Part shown: positions 46,833 through 53,843 of the stretch, piece after piece
How positions within the stretch are numbered: position 1 is the first letter of the stretch
Layout of the letters: every line of letters begins with the position of its first letter
Assembly (NCBI GenBank): GCA_002840095.1
Contig: PGZL01000009.1
Coordinates: 1-54,268 of the forward strand
Direction: 5' to 3'
Source: Gammaproteobacteria bacterium HGW-Gammaproteobacteria-1
GTDB lineage: Bacteria; Pseudomonadota; Gammaproteobacteria; Thiohalomonadales; Thiohalomonadaceae
DNA: 54,268 nucleotides
The notes under the pieces: model-generated
Database searches by the model: none
Told to the model about the DNA's origin: nothing
What the model saw: the letters and a program-made list of their open reading frames with translations, nothing else
Program-made: the position numbers and the translations under genes

Positions 46833-47879
46833 ATGCCACCATGGTGGATAAGGATGATGAACAGCGTTCTGGATGAACTGACAGCGATAAGCCGCGCAAT
46901 CCTCGCCCCGGAAAGGGGATTGCCGGATCTGATTCCCCAGGCGCAGGCCTTGCGGGACATATTCGAAGAACTCGCTCATTTCCGCATCGATCACGGCCGC
47001 GACATCGGGGCAGGGGAAACCCGGCTCGACTGTGGACTGGCCATTTCCCCGACCCTCGCCGCCATGTGCCTGCGCGAGCCGTTCAGGACGCTGGCCTTCA
47101 TCCGCGGGCTGGCCGAGGCGATAGGCGATGCGCTGCGTCCGGAGCGGGCGGTCCGTGTCCTGTATGCGGGCTGCGGCCCCTATGCCTTGCTGGCCGTTCC
47201 GCTGATGACGGTGTTTCCCCGCGAGCAAGTCACGTTCACGCTGCTGGACATACATCAGGAATGTCTCGATAGCGCCCTGGCGCTCATCGATATACTCGGC
47301 CTCGCCGGCCATGTGGCCGGCGGTGTCTGCGCCGATGCGACCCGATACGAGATCCCGGCGGACGGGAAGCCGGACGTCATCGTCAGCGAAACCATGGCCG
47401 TTTGCCTGCGCAACGAACCCCAGGTCTCCATCGCCCGGCATCTGCTGGCCCAGGCCCCCGAGGCGCGGATGGTGCCCCGGTCGGTCAGCGTGGAGGCCTG
47501 CCTGCTGAACGGGGACAGGGAGCACGTCCTGGTGCCCCCGGATCACCTGGGCGAAATTCCGGCACCGGAGCGGGACAGGATTCATCTGGGGAAGCTCTTC
47601 GCGCTGGATGCCGCCGCCATCCGCAGTTGGCGGGACATGGACGGCGACCGTCTGCCTGCCGGCCGGGTGCGGATCCCCGATCCGGTGGAGGGCAGATACC
47701 GGCCCTATCTTCTGACCCGCATTGTCGTGTACGGAAACCATCGCCTGCACGATTATGATTGCAGCCTGACCGTTCCCCAACCGCTGCGCGGCAAGCCGCA
47801 GCTCACCGGCGGCGTGGCCTTGCAGTTTCACTATAAACTGGGGCCTCGCCCCCAACTGGAGTACGAAGTGCAGGGCTGA
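46833..47879 (+). CDS. Class I SAM-dependent methyltransferase, PRMT-like
   Basis: A 348-residue protein, or about 340 if translation starts at the paired ATGs near 46854. The SAM motif I is VRVLYAGCGPYALLAVPL, followed by an acidic strand end (LLDIHQE). IVSETMAVCLRNEP resembles the SExM double-Glu loop of protein arginine methyltransferases. A beta-rich C-terminal half (about 215-345) is also PRMT-like. It has no recognised specific family. Neighbours are a GNAT enzyme and a hydroxylase/sulfotransferase operon, so protein modification is a reasonable guess. The start site is uncertain. Confidence 0.72.
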   Translation: MPPWWIRMMNSVLDELTAISRAILAPERGLPDLIPQAQALRDIFEELAHFRIDHGRDIGAGETRLDCGLAISPTLAAMCLREPFRTLAFIRGLAEAIGDALRPERAVRVLYAGCGPYALLAVPLMTVFPREQVTFTLLDIHQECLDSALALIDILGLAGHVAGGVCADATRYEIPADGKPDVIVSETMAVCLRNEPQVSIARHLLAQAPEARMVPRSVSVEACLLNGDREHVLVPPDHLGEIPAPERDRIHLGKLFALDAAAIRSWRDMDGDRLPAGRVRIPDPVEGRYRPYLLTRIVVYGNHRLHDYDCSLTVPQPLRGKPQLTGGVALQFHYKLGPRPQLEYEVQG

Positions 47880-47934
47880 GGCGGGGCTTAGCGGCCACGC
47901 ACAATCAATGTAAAAACATGGCAAGGAGCAAGGC

Positions 47935-48441
47935 ATGCTGACAGGGAGCATGAAATTCCAGAGCGGCTTGAGTCTGCGGCCGATGAGCGCGGCGGACCAT
48001 GCGTTCAACGAGAGCCTGTATCGCAGCACCCGTGACGATTTGCGCCTGCTCGATGCGGAGGACGATTTCATCGAGGCGCTCATCGATGCCCAGCGCCAGG
48101 CGCAAACCCAGGGCTATGGCGACATGTTTCCCAATGCCATGTATTTCGTGGCGGAGCACCACAACGAGCGTATCGGCCGCGTGGTGCTGGATTTCGGCCA
48201 GAACGAAATCCGGGTGGTGGATATCGCCCTGATTCCCGCCGCGCGCGGCAAGGGCTACGGCAGCGAGATATTGCAGGCGGTACAGATGGTGGCCGGCAAG
48301 GTGATGGCGCCGGTGGCGCTCAGCGTGCGCTTCGATCACCTGCCCGCCAAACAGCTGTACGGGCGCCTGGGCTTCGTGGTGGAGGAGGCGCAGATCCCCT
48401 ACCAGCGCATGGTCTGGTATCCGCCCGGCGGGGTCAGGTAG
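47935..48441 (+). CDS. GNAT-family N-acetyltransferase
   Basis: A 168-residue acetyltransferase. The acetyl-CoA loop is ARGKGYGSEILQ, preceded by the strand VVDIALIPA, and LYGRLGFVVEE is the usual late motif. Substrate unknown. Translation may start at 47935 or at Met6 (47950). It is convergent with the sulfotransferase gene, seven bases away, and follows the methyltransferase in the same direction. Confidence 0.88.
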   Translation: MLTGSMKFQSGLSLRPMSAADHAFNESLYRSTRDDLRLLDAEDDFIEALIDAQRQAQTQGYGDMFPNAMYFVAEHHNERIGRVVLDFGQNEIRVVDIALIPAARGKGYGSEILQAVQMVAGKVMAPVALSVRFDHLPAKQLYGRLGFVVEEAQIPYQRMVWYPPGGVR

Positions 48442-48448
48442 GGCGGGG

Positions 48449-49453
48449 TCAGCGGGCTGCCTGCGCGAGGGGATGAGGCCCGCTGCGCAGGCGCTCCAAA
48501 GCCTGGTATGGCTCCTCCAGCCAGCGTGCCGCCAGCAGTCTTACCTCGCTGTCGGCGGCAGCGCGCTTCTCGGCCGCGTCGGGCTGAAATGCCGCATGCG
48601 GCTGCTTCGCATGGCGTCCGGCGACGGCGCGGAGGGCCGCGCTGTCCCGTGCCTCCGGTGCGATGCCGAAATGCCCGGGCACGCGATCTTCCAGTGCATC
48701 CGTCAACTCGGAGTAGTTCAACAACAGGCCGTTGCCGTGGCATCGGATGGCGTCTGCCGCTTGTTTCAGAATCGTGGAGAACAGCCAGGCTCCGTGCCCC
48801 AGCGGATGGTTCATCACTTCGTCGGGGGCATGCAGGCCATGACCGGCCATGGTCCCAGGCACCAGCTGCCAGCCGGGCATCCTTTGCTGCGACACCAACA
48901 CCTCCAGCGGATCGCGATACAGGAATATCCAGGGCGTGCCGGGAAAGGCGGCCAGCAAACGATCGATGTGCAGCATGTGCCAGCAATCGGTTTTCAGGTA
49001 CAGGGCCCGGTCGCCCTCGCGCCGCGGCTGGCCCAGTGCGGCGAGCAGGGCACGCACCGTTTGCGTATCGCCGTCGGGCCCCGGCCATTGCAGCAGGGTG
49101 TCCAGCGGCTCGGGCTCCGACAGCACCACGCTGTCCGGCAATGCCGCCAGCCGTTGCGCCGCCAGGGTGGAGCCGCAGCGGCTCATGTGGAACACCATGC
49201 CTCGCAGCGGCAGGCCGGGATGGCTTTGTGCCCGCCGGCGCAACAGGTCCAGGCCGCTCCGGCGGCGGAACAAGCGGTTGAACGGCAGCGCGGCGAGTCT
49301 TTGCAAGGTGTCGTGGCAGAACGGCTCGGTGAAGCGTTCGCTGCCCATATAGCCCCAGTCCACCGTGGCCTGTCCGCCGGGTGCCGCCAGGAACAGCGGA
49401 ATCCATCCGGCCAGCGCGTCCCGCTCCACTACGGCAGTTTCCTGTCGGACCAC
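48449..49453 (-). CDS. Sulfotransferase-like protein
   Basis: A 334-residue protein. The PAPS 5'-phosphosulfate loop is MVFHMSRCGSTLAAQRL (residues 86-102), and a 3'-phosphate-binding segment WIFLYRDPLEVLVSQQ follows. This is the architecture of sulfotransferase-family proteins commonly encoded beside aspartyl hydroxylase-like genes. It overlaps the Nif11-like gene by 25 bases and is the last gene of a five-gene operon. I infer it sulfates a product of the upstream enzymes; the acceptor is unknown. Confidence 0.85.
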   Translation of the reverse strand: MVRQETAVVERDALAGWIPLFLAAPGGQATVDWGYMGSERFTEPFCHDTLQRLAALPFNRLFRRRSGLDLLRRRAQSHPGLPLRGMVFHMSRCGSTLAAQRLAALPDSVVLSEPEPLDTLLQWPGPDGDTQTVRALLAALGQPRREGDRALYLKTDCWHMLHIDRLLAAFPGTPWIFLYRDPLEVLVSQQRMPGWQLVPGTMAGHGLHAPDEVMNHPLGHGAWLFSTILKQAADAIRCHGNGLLLNYSELTDALEDRVPGHFGIAPEARDSAALRAVAGRHAKQPHAAFQPDAAEKRAAADSEVRLLAARWLEEPYQALERLRSGPHPLAQAAR

Positions 49454-49647
49454 GCCTTGCGTCCGGCGCGCATCGCTGTGAGTACGTCCTCGTCCTGCAA
49501 CGTGTGGCCCGACGCCGACGCCAGCCGGCGCACGGCAGCGACGAACTCCGCGGTATCGGTCAGGCCAAACAGCTGCGCTTGCAGGGCGGGGTCGCCATGG
49601 ACGGCGTGGCGCAGTGCCTGGAAAACAGCGTCGAGGTCGTCCGCCAT
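49429..49647 (-). CDS. Nif11-domain-like small protein
   Basis: A 72-residue protein: LDAVFQALRHAVHGDPALQA, then a TAEFVAAVRRLASASGHTL segment and a final RAGRKAWSDRK. The pattern of Asp-Pro-Leu, EFV and LA..G positions fits Nif11-like domains. These occur as RiPP leader peptides and as small stand-alone proteins. There is no glycine-rich or Cys-rich core here, so it may act as a carrier or adaptor rather than a peptide precursor. The ATG at 49647 follows the hydroxylase stop by five bases. Confidence 0.75.
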   Translation of the reverse strand: MADDLDAVFQALRHAVHGDPALQAQLFGLTDTAEFVAAVRRLASASGHTLQDEDVLTAMRAGRKAWSDRKLP

Positions 49648-49652
49648 GGGGC

Positions 49653-50207
49653 TCAGGCCGTGAGCAAATTGCGCAGCCAGTCGTTCAGCCCGCAATCGAG
49701 CACGATGTGCACCCGCTCGGTGTCGCCGCGGTTGGCAAAGCTGTGCGGTTTGGTGAAGTCGGCGTACCAGCACTCGCCTGCGGCCCAATGCCCGGCCATG
49801 CCGTCGATGCGTGCCTCCACCTGGGGATTGGTGGCCAGCACCACGTGGATGCGTACCTCGTCGTGATCCAGGCTCAGCATGGGGTCGCAGTGTTCCTTGA
49901 TCGTCGCGCCCGCGCCCAGCCGCAGCAGCCGTACCGATGCCAGCGGGCAGCGGAAGGCCGCCAGCACCTGCTGGAAATATTCACAGCTGCGCAGCAGCGG
50001 CGTGTCTTCCTGGCGCGTTTCGTGGGGCAGCGAGAATGCGGGAATGGGACTGCCGGGCACCGCGCGCAGCGGCACGACGCTCCAGTCGCCTTCGTAAACA
50101 CGCTCGTTGAAGTGAGGCGTCCAGGCCGACTGTTGCACGCGGTTCAAATCCGTTTGCAGGCGGGCGGCGTCGAAATTCAACGGCAGGCGGATGATGGACG
50201 GATGCAT
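49653..50207 (-). CDS. Aspartyl/asparaginyl beta-hydroxylase-like 2OG-Fe(II) enzyme
   Basis: A 184-residue soluble enzyme of the AspH domain family. Candidate iron ligands are His106 (with Asp108 in EHCDP, so an HxD pair is kept) and His155 (KPHSFANRGD). Arg119/His121 (VRIHVVL) and Arg165/His167 (ERVHIVLD) would bind 2-oxoglutarate. W147 also matches the family. It hydroxylates Asp/Asn side chains in known members; the substrate here is unknown. It sits between DUF6916 and the Nif11-like gene. Confidence 0.9.
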   Translation of the reverse strand: MHPSIIRLPLNFDAARLQTDLNRVQQSAWTPHFNERVYEGDWSVVPLRAVPGSPIPAFSLPHETRQEDTPLLRSCEYFQQVLAAFRCPLASVRLLRLGAGATIKEHCDPMLSLDHDEVRIHVVLATNPQVEARIDGMAGHWAAGECWYADFTKPHSFANRGDTERVHIVLDCGLNDWLRNLLTA

Positions 50208-50223
50208 GGCGGGCCTCCTGCCC

Positions 50224-50544
50224 TTAACCGAAGATCACCTGGTAGAAAGCGCCCGTGCCGTCGGAGCTGGCCGGCGGAATGATGCGATTCAAATAACAGC
50301 TTTCCAGGCGCCAGCCGTCCGTACCGTCCGTGCGCAGGTGATAGCAGCCGTCGGCAAGGCTGGGGGAGTCCGGTCCCCGCAGCGTTACGTTGAAAGGCGT
50401 GCGCTGGGCATTGGGACCGGCGGCCAAAGGGTTTTCCTTCACGCCGATCACCTCCAGCGTCAGCTCCGCCTCGGCGGCCTCCACGGTCACATGGGCACCG
50501 ATGCGCGCGGTAAACGGCGCGCTGGTAAGCGTTTCGAGTTTCAT
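50224..50544 (-). CDS. DUF6916-type small protein
   Basis: A 106-residue beta-rich protein: AELTLEVIGVKENP, RTPFNVTLRGPDSP, and GAFYQVIFG at the end. Such proteins are recurrently encoded directly downstream of tail-collar proteins. The ATG at 50544 has AGGAG eight bases upstream. There is no signal peptide. The role is unknown; it probably works with the tail-collar protein. Confidence 0.8.
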   Translation of the reverse strand: MKLETLTSAPFTARIGAHVTVEAAEAELTLEVIGVKENPLAAGPNAQRTPFNVTLRGPDSPSLADGCYHLRTDGTDGWRLESCYLNRIIPPASSDGTGAFYQVIFG

Positions 50545-50600
50545 GAATTCATCTCCTGCCGCCATGCACGCCCGAAGGCGCGCATGGCGGTTTGTGCCGG

Positions 50601-51158
50601 TCAGTTGCGGCTGGGGAAGATGCCCATCAGGGCGATGCAGAAGTTGAGGCACAAGGCCGGCGGCATGGTTGTAACCGGCAGGCCGTTGCCGGCAGAGGAG
50701 GTCGGCGCGCTTTGCACCGGAGTGCCCGGGTTAGGTGGGCCGTACATTTGGACCGGCGTAATGACAGGTTCGCGATCACCGCTGACAGAGGATGCCGCAC
50801 CTAGCGTCCAGTTATTTGCCGGGGACTGGGTCAAACTGCTGTAGGCCGTGTTGCTGGCGGTCAGCGTGTGGTTGTGCGGCGGCAGGTTGTTCGCGGTCAG
50901 CGTCACGGACTCGGTGCCAAACGCCTGTCCCACGATTCTGTTGGTGAGTCCAGGTCCCTGTCCCATGCCGATAATCTGCCGGCCGCGCAGGTCGGGCAGG
51001 CCGAAGGTGGTTGTTCCGTTGCCGCCGAAGGTGGGGCCGATCAGGGCGTATAGCGCGCTGTATTGCTGAATTTGCATCAGGGACCCGTTGCACAGGGTCC
51101 AGTTTTGCGGTGCCCAATTCCAGGGGAACGGTGTGATGAAGCCGAGGTAGGTATCCAT
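50601..51158 (-). CDS. Phage tail-collar-domain protein (MdpB-like)
   Basis: A 185-residue protein. The tail-collar domain (LGFITPFPWNWAPQNWTLCN, TFGLPDLRGRQIIGMG) is followed by an Asn/Ser/Thr-rich middle, NNLPPHNHTLTA, and the typical end LNFCIALMGIFPSRN. No phage genes surround it, so it is a stand-alone bacterial homologue like the microcystin-related MdpB proteins. The first gene of the operon; GGAAAGG precedes the ATG. There is no signal peptide. Confidence 0.93.
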   Translation of the reverse strand: MDTYLGFITPFPWNWAPQNWTLCNGSLMQIQQYSALYALIGPTFGGNGTTTFGLPDLRGRQIIGMGQGPGLTNRIVGQAFGTESVTLTANNLPPHNHTLTASNTAYSSLTQSPANNWTLGAASSVSGDREPVITPVQMYGPPNPGTPVQSAPTSSAGNGLPVTTMPPALCLNFCIALMGIFPSRN

Positions 51159-51188
51159 GTTTTTCCTTTCCGTTTGAGTAGATTCCTA

Positions 51189-51213
51189 AGTCCGCCTCTC
51201 CGTGAGGCGGACT
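51189..51213. repeat. Perfect hairpin upstream of the tail-collar gene
   Basis: AGTCCGCCTC-TCCGT-GAGGCGGACT (51189-51213), about 30 bases upstream of the tail-collar start. It may lie in the 5' untranslated region. No T-run follows on either strand. Confidence 0.7.
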
Positions 51214-51827
51214 GTGGGTGACGAGCCACCGTTTGGGCTTGCAGGCCCATGGCCGATGCATCGTCCAGACGATTGTAGCGTGTACTTACAAAAAAAATAG
51301 GGTTACCGATCCTCGTTTCCGTGACCGGGACGTGGGACCGGGTTACTTGCCTGCGGTGCGGCAGTCGCCGCGGTGGGCGGGAGAAAAACACATCGCGAAA
51401 AACACGATTTCCTGATGCGGTTTCAAGGGAATTTTTCAGGGCAGAAACGTCCCGGGCGGCGATGGCACGGGTGTATTGACGGGGCGCCGTTTATCCTTCA
51501 GTCTGTGTTTACCGCCGTTCCTGCTTCGCTGTCGATGGTATCGTGATAGCAGTGGTCGGTGTCGCAGGAGCATGTCGTGCCGGTACAGGCCGGTATCTGC
51601 GCCTTGCCCTCATGGTTATAAATGGAGCTGGTCGCCTTTTCATTGGGTGACGGTATGAAATGGAGCAATTCGAACCTGCCTTCCCATCTTTGTATCGACA
51701 CTCGTATCAGGCGCGTGGATTGTGATTTGGCTTTGCGTACGGGTAACCGAAACTAGTTGAACAAGCGCTAGCGCCGATTCGGCGGAGTGGTCGTATTGTT
51801 TGCATTGGATGCTGGAAGGAGAGGGAA
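51214..51827. other. Divergent intergenic region, lower GC
   Basis: No gene of known family. GC content falls relative to flanks (for example around 51270-51310 and 51600-51760). It contains the candidate Cys-rich frame at 51498-51701, a GCGCTAGCGC palindrome (51767-51776) and, near its right end, GGAAGGAGAGGGAA before the DUF4347 ATG. No promoter is clear. Confidence 0.4.
51498..51701 (-). CDS. Candidate Cys-rich small protein (uncertain)
   Basis: A 67-codon frame with GTG start, hydrophilic (PNEKATSSIYNHEGKAQ) and ending with a Cys/Asp/His-rich stretch, CTGTTCSCDTDHCYHD. It lies on the same strand as the tail-collar operon, 340 bases upstream. No good Shine-Dalgarno is seen and no homologue is known to me. 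It could be a chance frame. It is listed because four cysteines and a charged leader-like first half could fit a modified peptide substrate. Confidence 0.2.
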   Translation of the reverse strand: MSIQRWEGRFELLHFIPSPNEKATSSIYNHEGKAQIPACTGTTCSCDTDHCYHDTIDSEAGTAVNTD

Positions 51828-53843
51828 ATGGTCCGCACGAAGCGCTTTTGGACGGCGTCGCATAACGTTGTATCGTTACTTGTATCGCTACCCTTGCTTA
51901 TTTTGTCGTTCCTGATGGCGTCATCGTCGTATGCCTCGACCTACGGTGATGAGTACCCCGTCGCAAGACATCAGTCTCCCTCCGCTCCAATTGCCCATAT
52001 CCTGTTCATCGACACGGACGTTCCGGACAGGCAGGCCCTGCTCGCAGGTATGGCAGATGACGTCAAAGTAGTCACGCTGCGGCGCGGCGTCGACGGTGTG
52101 CAGCAGATTACCTCGGTCATGGACGACTATCACGGCCTTGACAGCATCCAGATCATTTCCCATGGCGCTCCGGGGCGACTGGTGCTCGGCTCCGCATCCC
52201 TTACCGACGTCAATATTGACCGCTACCAATCGGCGCTGAAAGGCTGGGGCAGGGCGCTGAATGCGCACGGTGCCATCCTCTTGTACGGGTGTAACGTCGC
52301 ACAAGGAGCGGTGGGCGAACGCTTTGTCGAACGTATCGGCTGGATCGCCGGTACGGCGGTTGCAGCATCAACCGACAACACCGGCTCACAGGCCAGGGGT
52401 GGAAACTGGCAACTGGAGAAGGTGACCGGCATTGTCGCCGCGGCGCCGGCGATTAGTGAGCGGGCAATGTCCCGATACGGGCATTTGTTGGTGTTGCCGC
52501 CGAACGGCGTGCAGGATATTACCGCCGCAATGGCCAACGATACGCCGACCCTGATCAGCTTCCTCCCGGCCTTTACGTTTACCAACAACACTGGCTATAA
52601 CCTGAAGCCGGACACAGCGCCGGGTGCCGATGGTTTCTATTCCAGTTCGACAGAACAGGGCGCCACCACGACCTATACCGTCAATGCAGACGGCACCAAT
52701 TTGGGCAGTTTCGATCTGACGGCCATCAGCTTTACAAACTTTTCGCCGACCGCCAATTACAACTTCACGATGACGGGATACAAGCTGGGCGGTGGGACCG
52801 TAAGCACCACATTTACCGCCAGCGGCCAATCCTTCACGGCCGGCAACTACGCCTCGTTTACCGGGTTGACCGGTTTTCAGGTTTCATATGTCAGTACCAA
52901 CAGCGCTAACCCTTCGAATATCACCTTCGACAGCTTCACCGTCGCGAATGTGGCCGCCCCGGCTGCCGCGCCCACGGTGACGGGCATTGCGCCCAACAGT
53001 GGTCCTACCTCGGGCGGCACCGCGGTAACCATCACCGGCACCGACTTCACCGGTGCGACCTCGGTGACCATCGGCGGCGCGGCCGCCACCAGTGTCACGG
53101 TGGTCAATCCCACGACGATCACCGCCACCACCCCGGCGGGCACGGCAGGTGCGCGTGACGTGGTGGTGACCACTCCGGGCGGCACGGGCACCGGAACCGG
53201 TTTGTTCACCTATGTCGCGGCACCCACGGTGACCGGCGTGTCGCCGACCAGCGGCCCCACTGCGGGCGGCACCTCGGTCACCCTTACCGGCACCAACTTC
53301 ACCGGCGCCACGGCGGTCATGTTCGGCGCCAACCCCGCCGCGTCCTACACCGTCGACTCGGCCACCCAGATCACGGCCACCTCACCGGCGGGTAGTGCCG
53401 GTGTCGTCGACATCACCGTCACGACAGTCGGCGGCACCAGTGCCACCGGTGCTGCCGATCAATTCACTTATGTCGCGGCGCCGACGGTGACCGATGTGTC
53501 GCCGACCAGCGGCCCCACTGCGGGCGGCACCAGCGTGACCATTACCGGCACCAACTTTACCGGCACGACTTCGGTCACCATCGGCGGCGCGGCCGCCACT
53601 AGCATCACGGTGCTCAATCCCACGACGATCACCGCCACCACCCCGGCGGGCACGGCAGCGCCACGGCGGTCATGTTCGGCGCCAACCCCGCGGCGTCCTA
53701 CACGGTCGACTCGCCCACCCAGATCACAGCCACCTCACCGGCGGGGTCGGCCGGTCTCGTCGACATCACCGTCACGACGGTCGGCGGCACCAGTGCCACC
53801 GGTGCTGCCGATCAATTCACTTATGTCGCTGCACCCACGGTGA
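51828..53843 (+). CDS. Secreted DUF4347/IPT-TIG repeat protein, frameshifted
   Basis: The first 45 or so residues contain a long hydrophobic leader (LLVSLPLLILSFLMASSSYAS), probably a signal peptide. Residues about 50-210 are a DUF4347 domain (ILFIDTDVPDRQALLAG, IQIISHGAPGRLVLG, LYGCNVAQG) as found at the N-terminus of large adhesins. A beta-rich region follows, then IPT/TIG repeats of 84-86 residues. Near 53657 the frame shifts: the last 60 residues after PAGTAAPRR are out-of-frame. The true protein continues in the frame starting at 53660. It is divergent from the tail-collar operon and has a good AGGAG. Confidence 0.88.
   Translation: MVRTKRFWTASHNVVSLLVSLPLLILSFLMASSSYASTYGDEYPVARHQSPSAPIAHILFIDTDVPDRQALLAGMADDVKVVTLRRGVDGVQQITSVMDDYHGLDSIQIISHGAPGRLVLGSASLTDVNIDRYQSALKGWGRALNAHGAILLYGCNVAQGAVGERFVERIGWIAGTAVAASTDNTGSQARGGNWQLEKVTGIVAAAPAISERAMSRYGHLLVLPPNGVQDITAAMANDTPTLISFLPAFTFTNNTGYNLKPDTAPGADGFYSSSTEQGATTTYTVNADGTNLGSFDLTAISFTNFSPTANYNFTMTGYKLGGGTVSTTFTASGQSFTAGNYASFTGLTGFQVSYVSTNSANPSNITFDSFTVANVAAPAAAPTVTGIAPNSGPTSGGTAVTITGTDFTGATSVTIGGAAATSVTVVNPTTITATTPAGTAGARDVVVTTPGGTGTGTGLFTYVAAPTVTGVSPTSGPTAGGTSVTLTGTNFTGATAVMFGANPAASYTVDSATQITATSPAGSAGVVDITVTTVGGTSATGAADQFTYVAAPTVTDVSPTSGPTAGGTSVTITGTNFTGTTSVTIGGAAATSITVLNPTTITATTPAGTAAPRRSCSAPTPRRPTRSTRPPRSQPPHRRGRPVSSTSPSRRSAAPVPPVLPINSLMSLHPR
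53559..53657 (+). repeat. 99-bp exact repeat, copy 1 (copy 2 at 54170-54268)
   Basis: These 99 bases are identical to the last 99 bases of the window. The bases just before differ (T at 53558, C at 54169). Copy 1 ends exactly at the frameshift junction. A related earlier unit ends at 53147 and continues differently. Confidence 0.95.

Noticed and set aside
46341-48083. A 580-codon minus-strand frame over the methyltransferase and GNAT genes
   Set aside because: Both plus-strand genes have recognisable motifs and this frame has none; it also crosses the cold-shock gene and its terminator.
49429-49647. Nitrogen-fixation role for the Nif11-like protein
   Set aside because: No nif genes are in the window, and Nif11-like domains are widespread outside nitrogen fixation.
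50601-51158. Prophage origin of the tail-collar gene
   Set aside because: No capsid, terminase, integrase or other tail genes are nearby. The neighbours are modification enzymes.
53140-53843. Programmed frameshift in the IPT gene
   Set aside because: No slippery sequence is present. The shift coincides with a broken repeat unit, which fits misassembly or recombination better.
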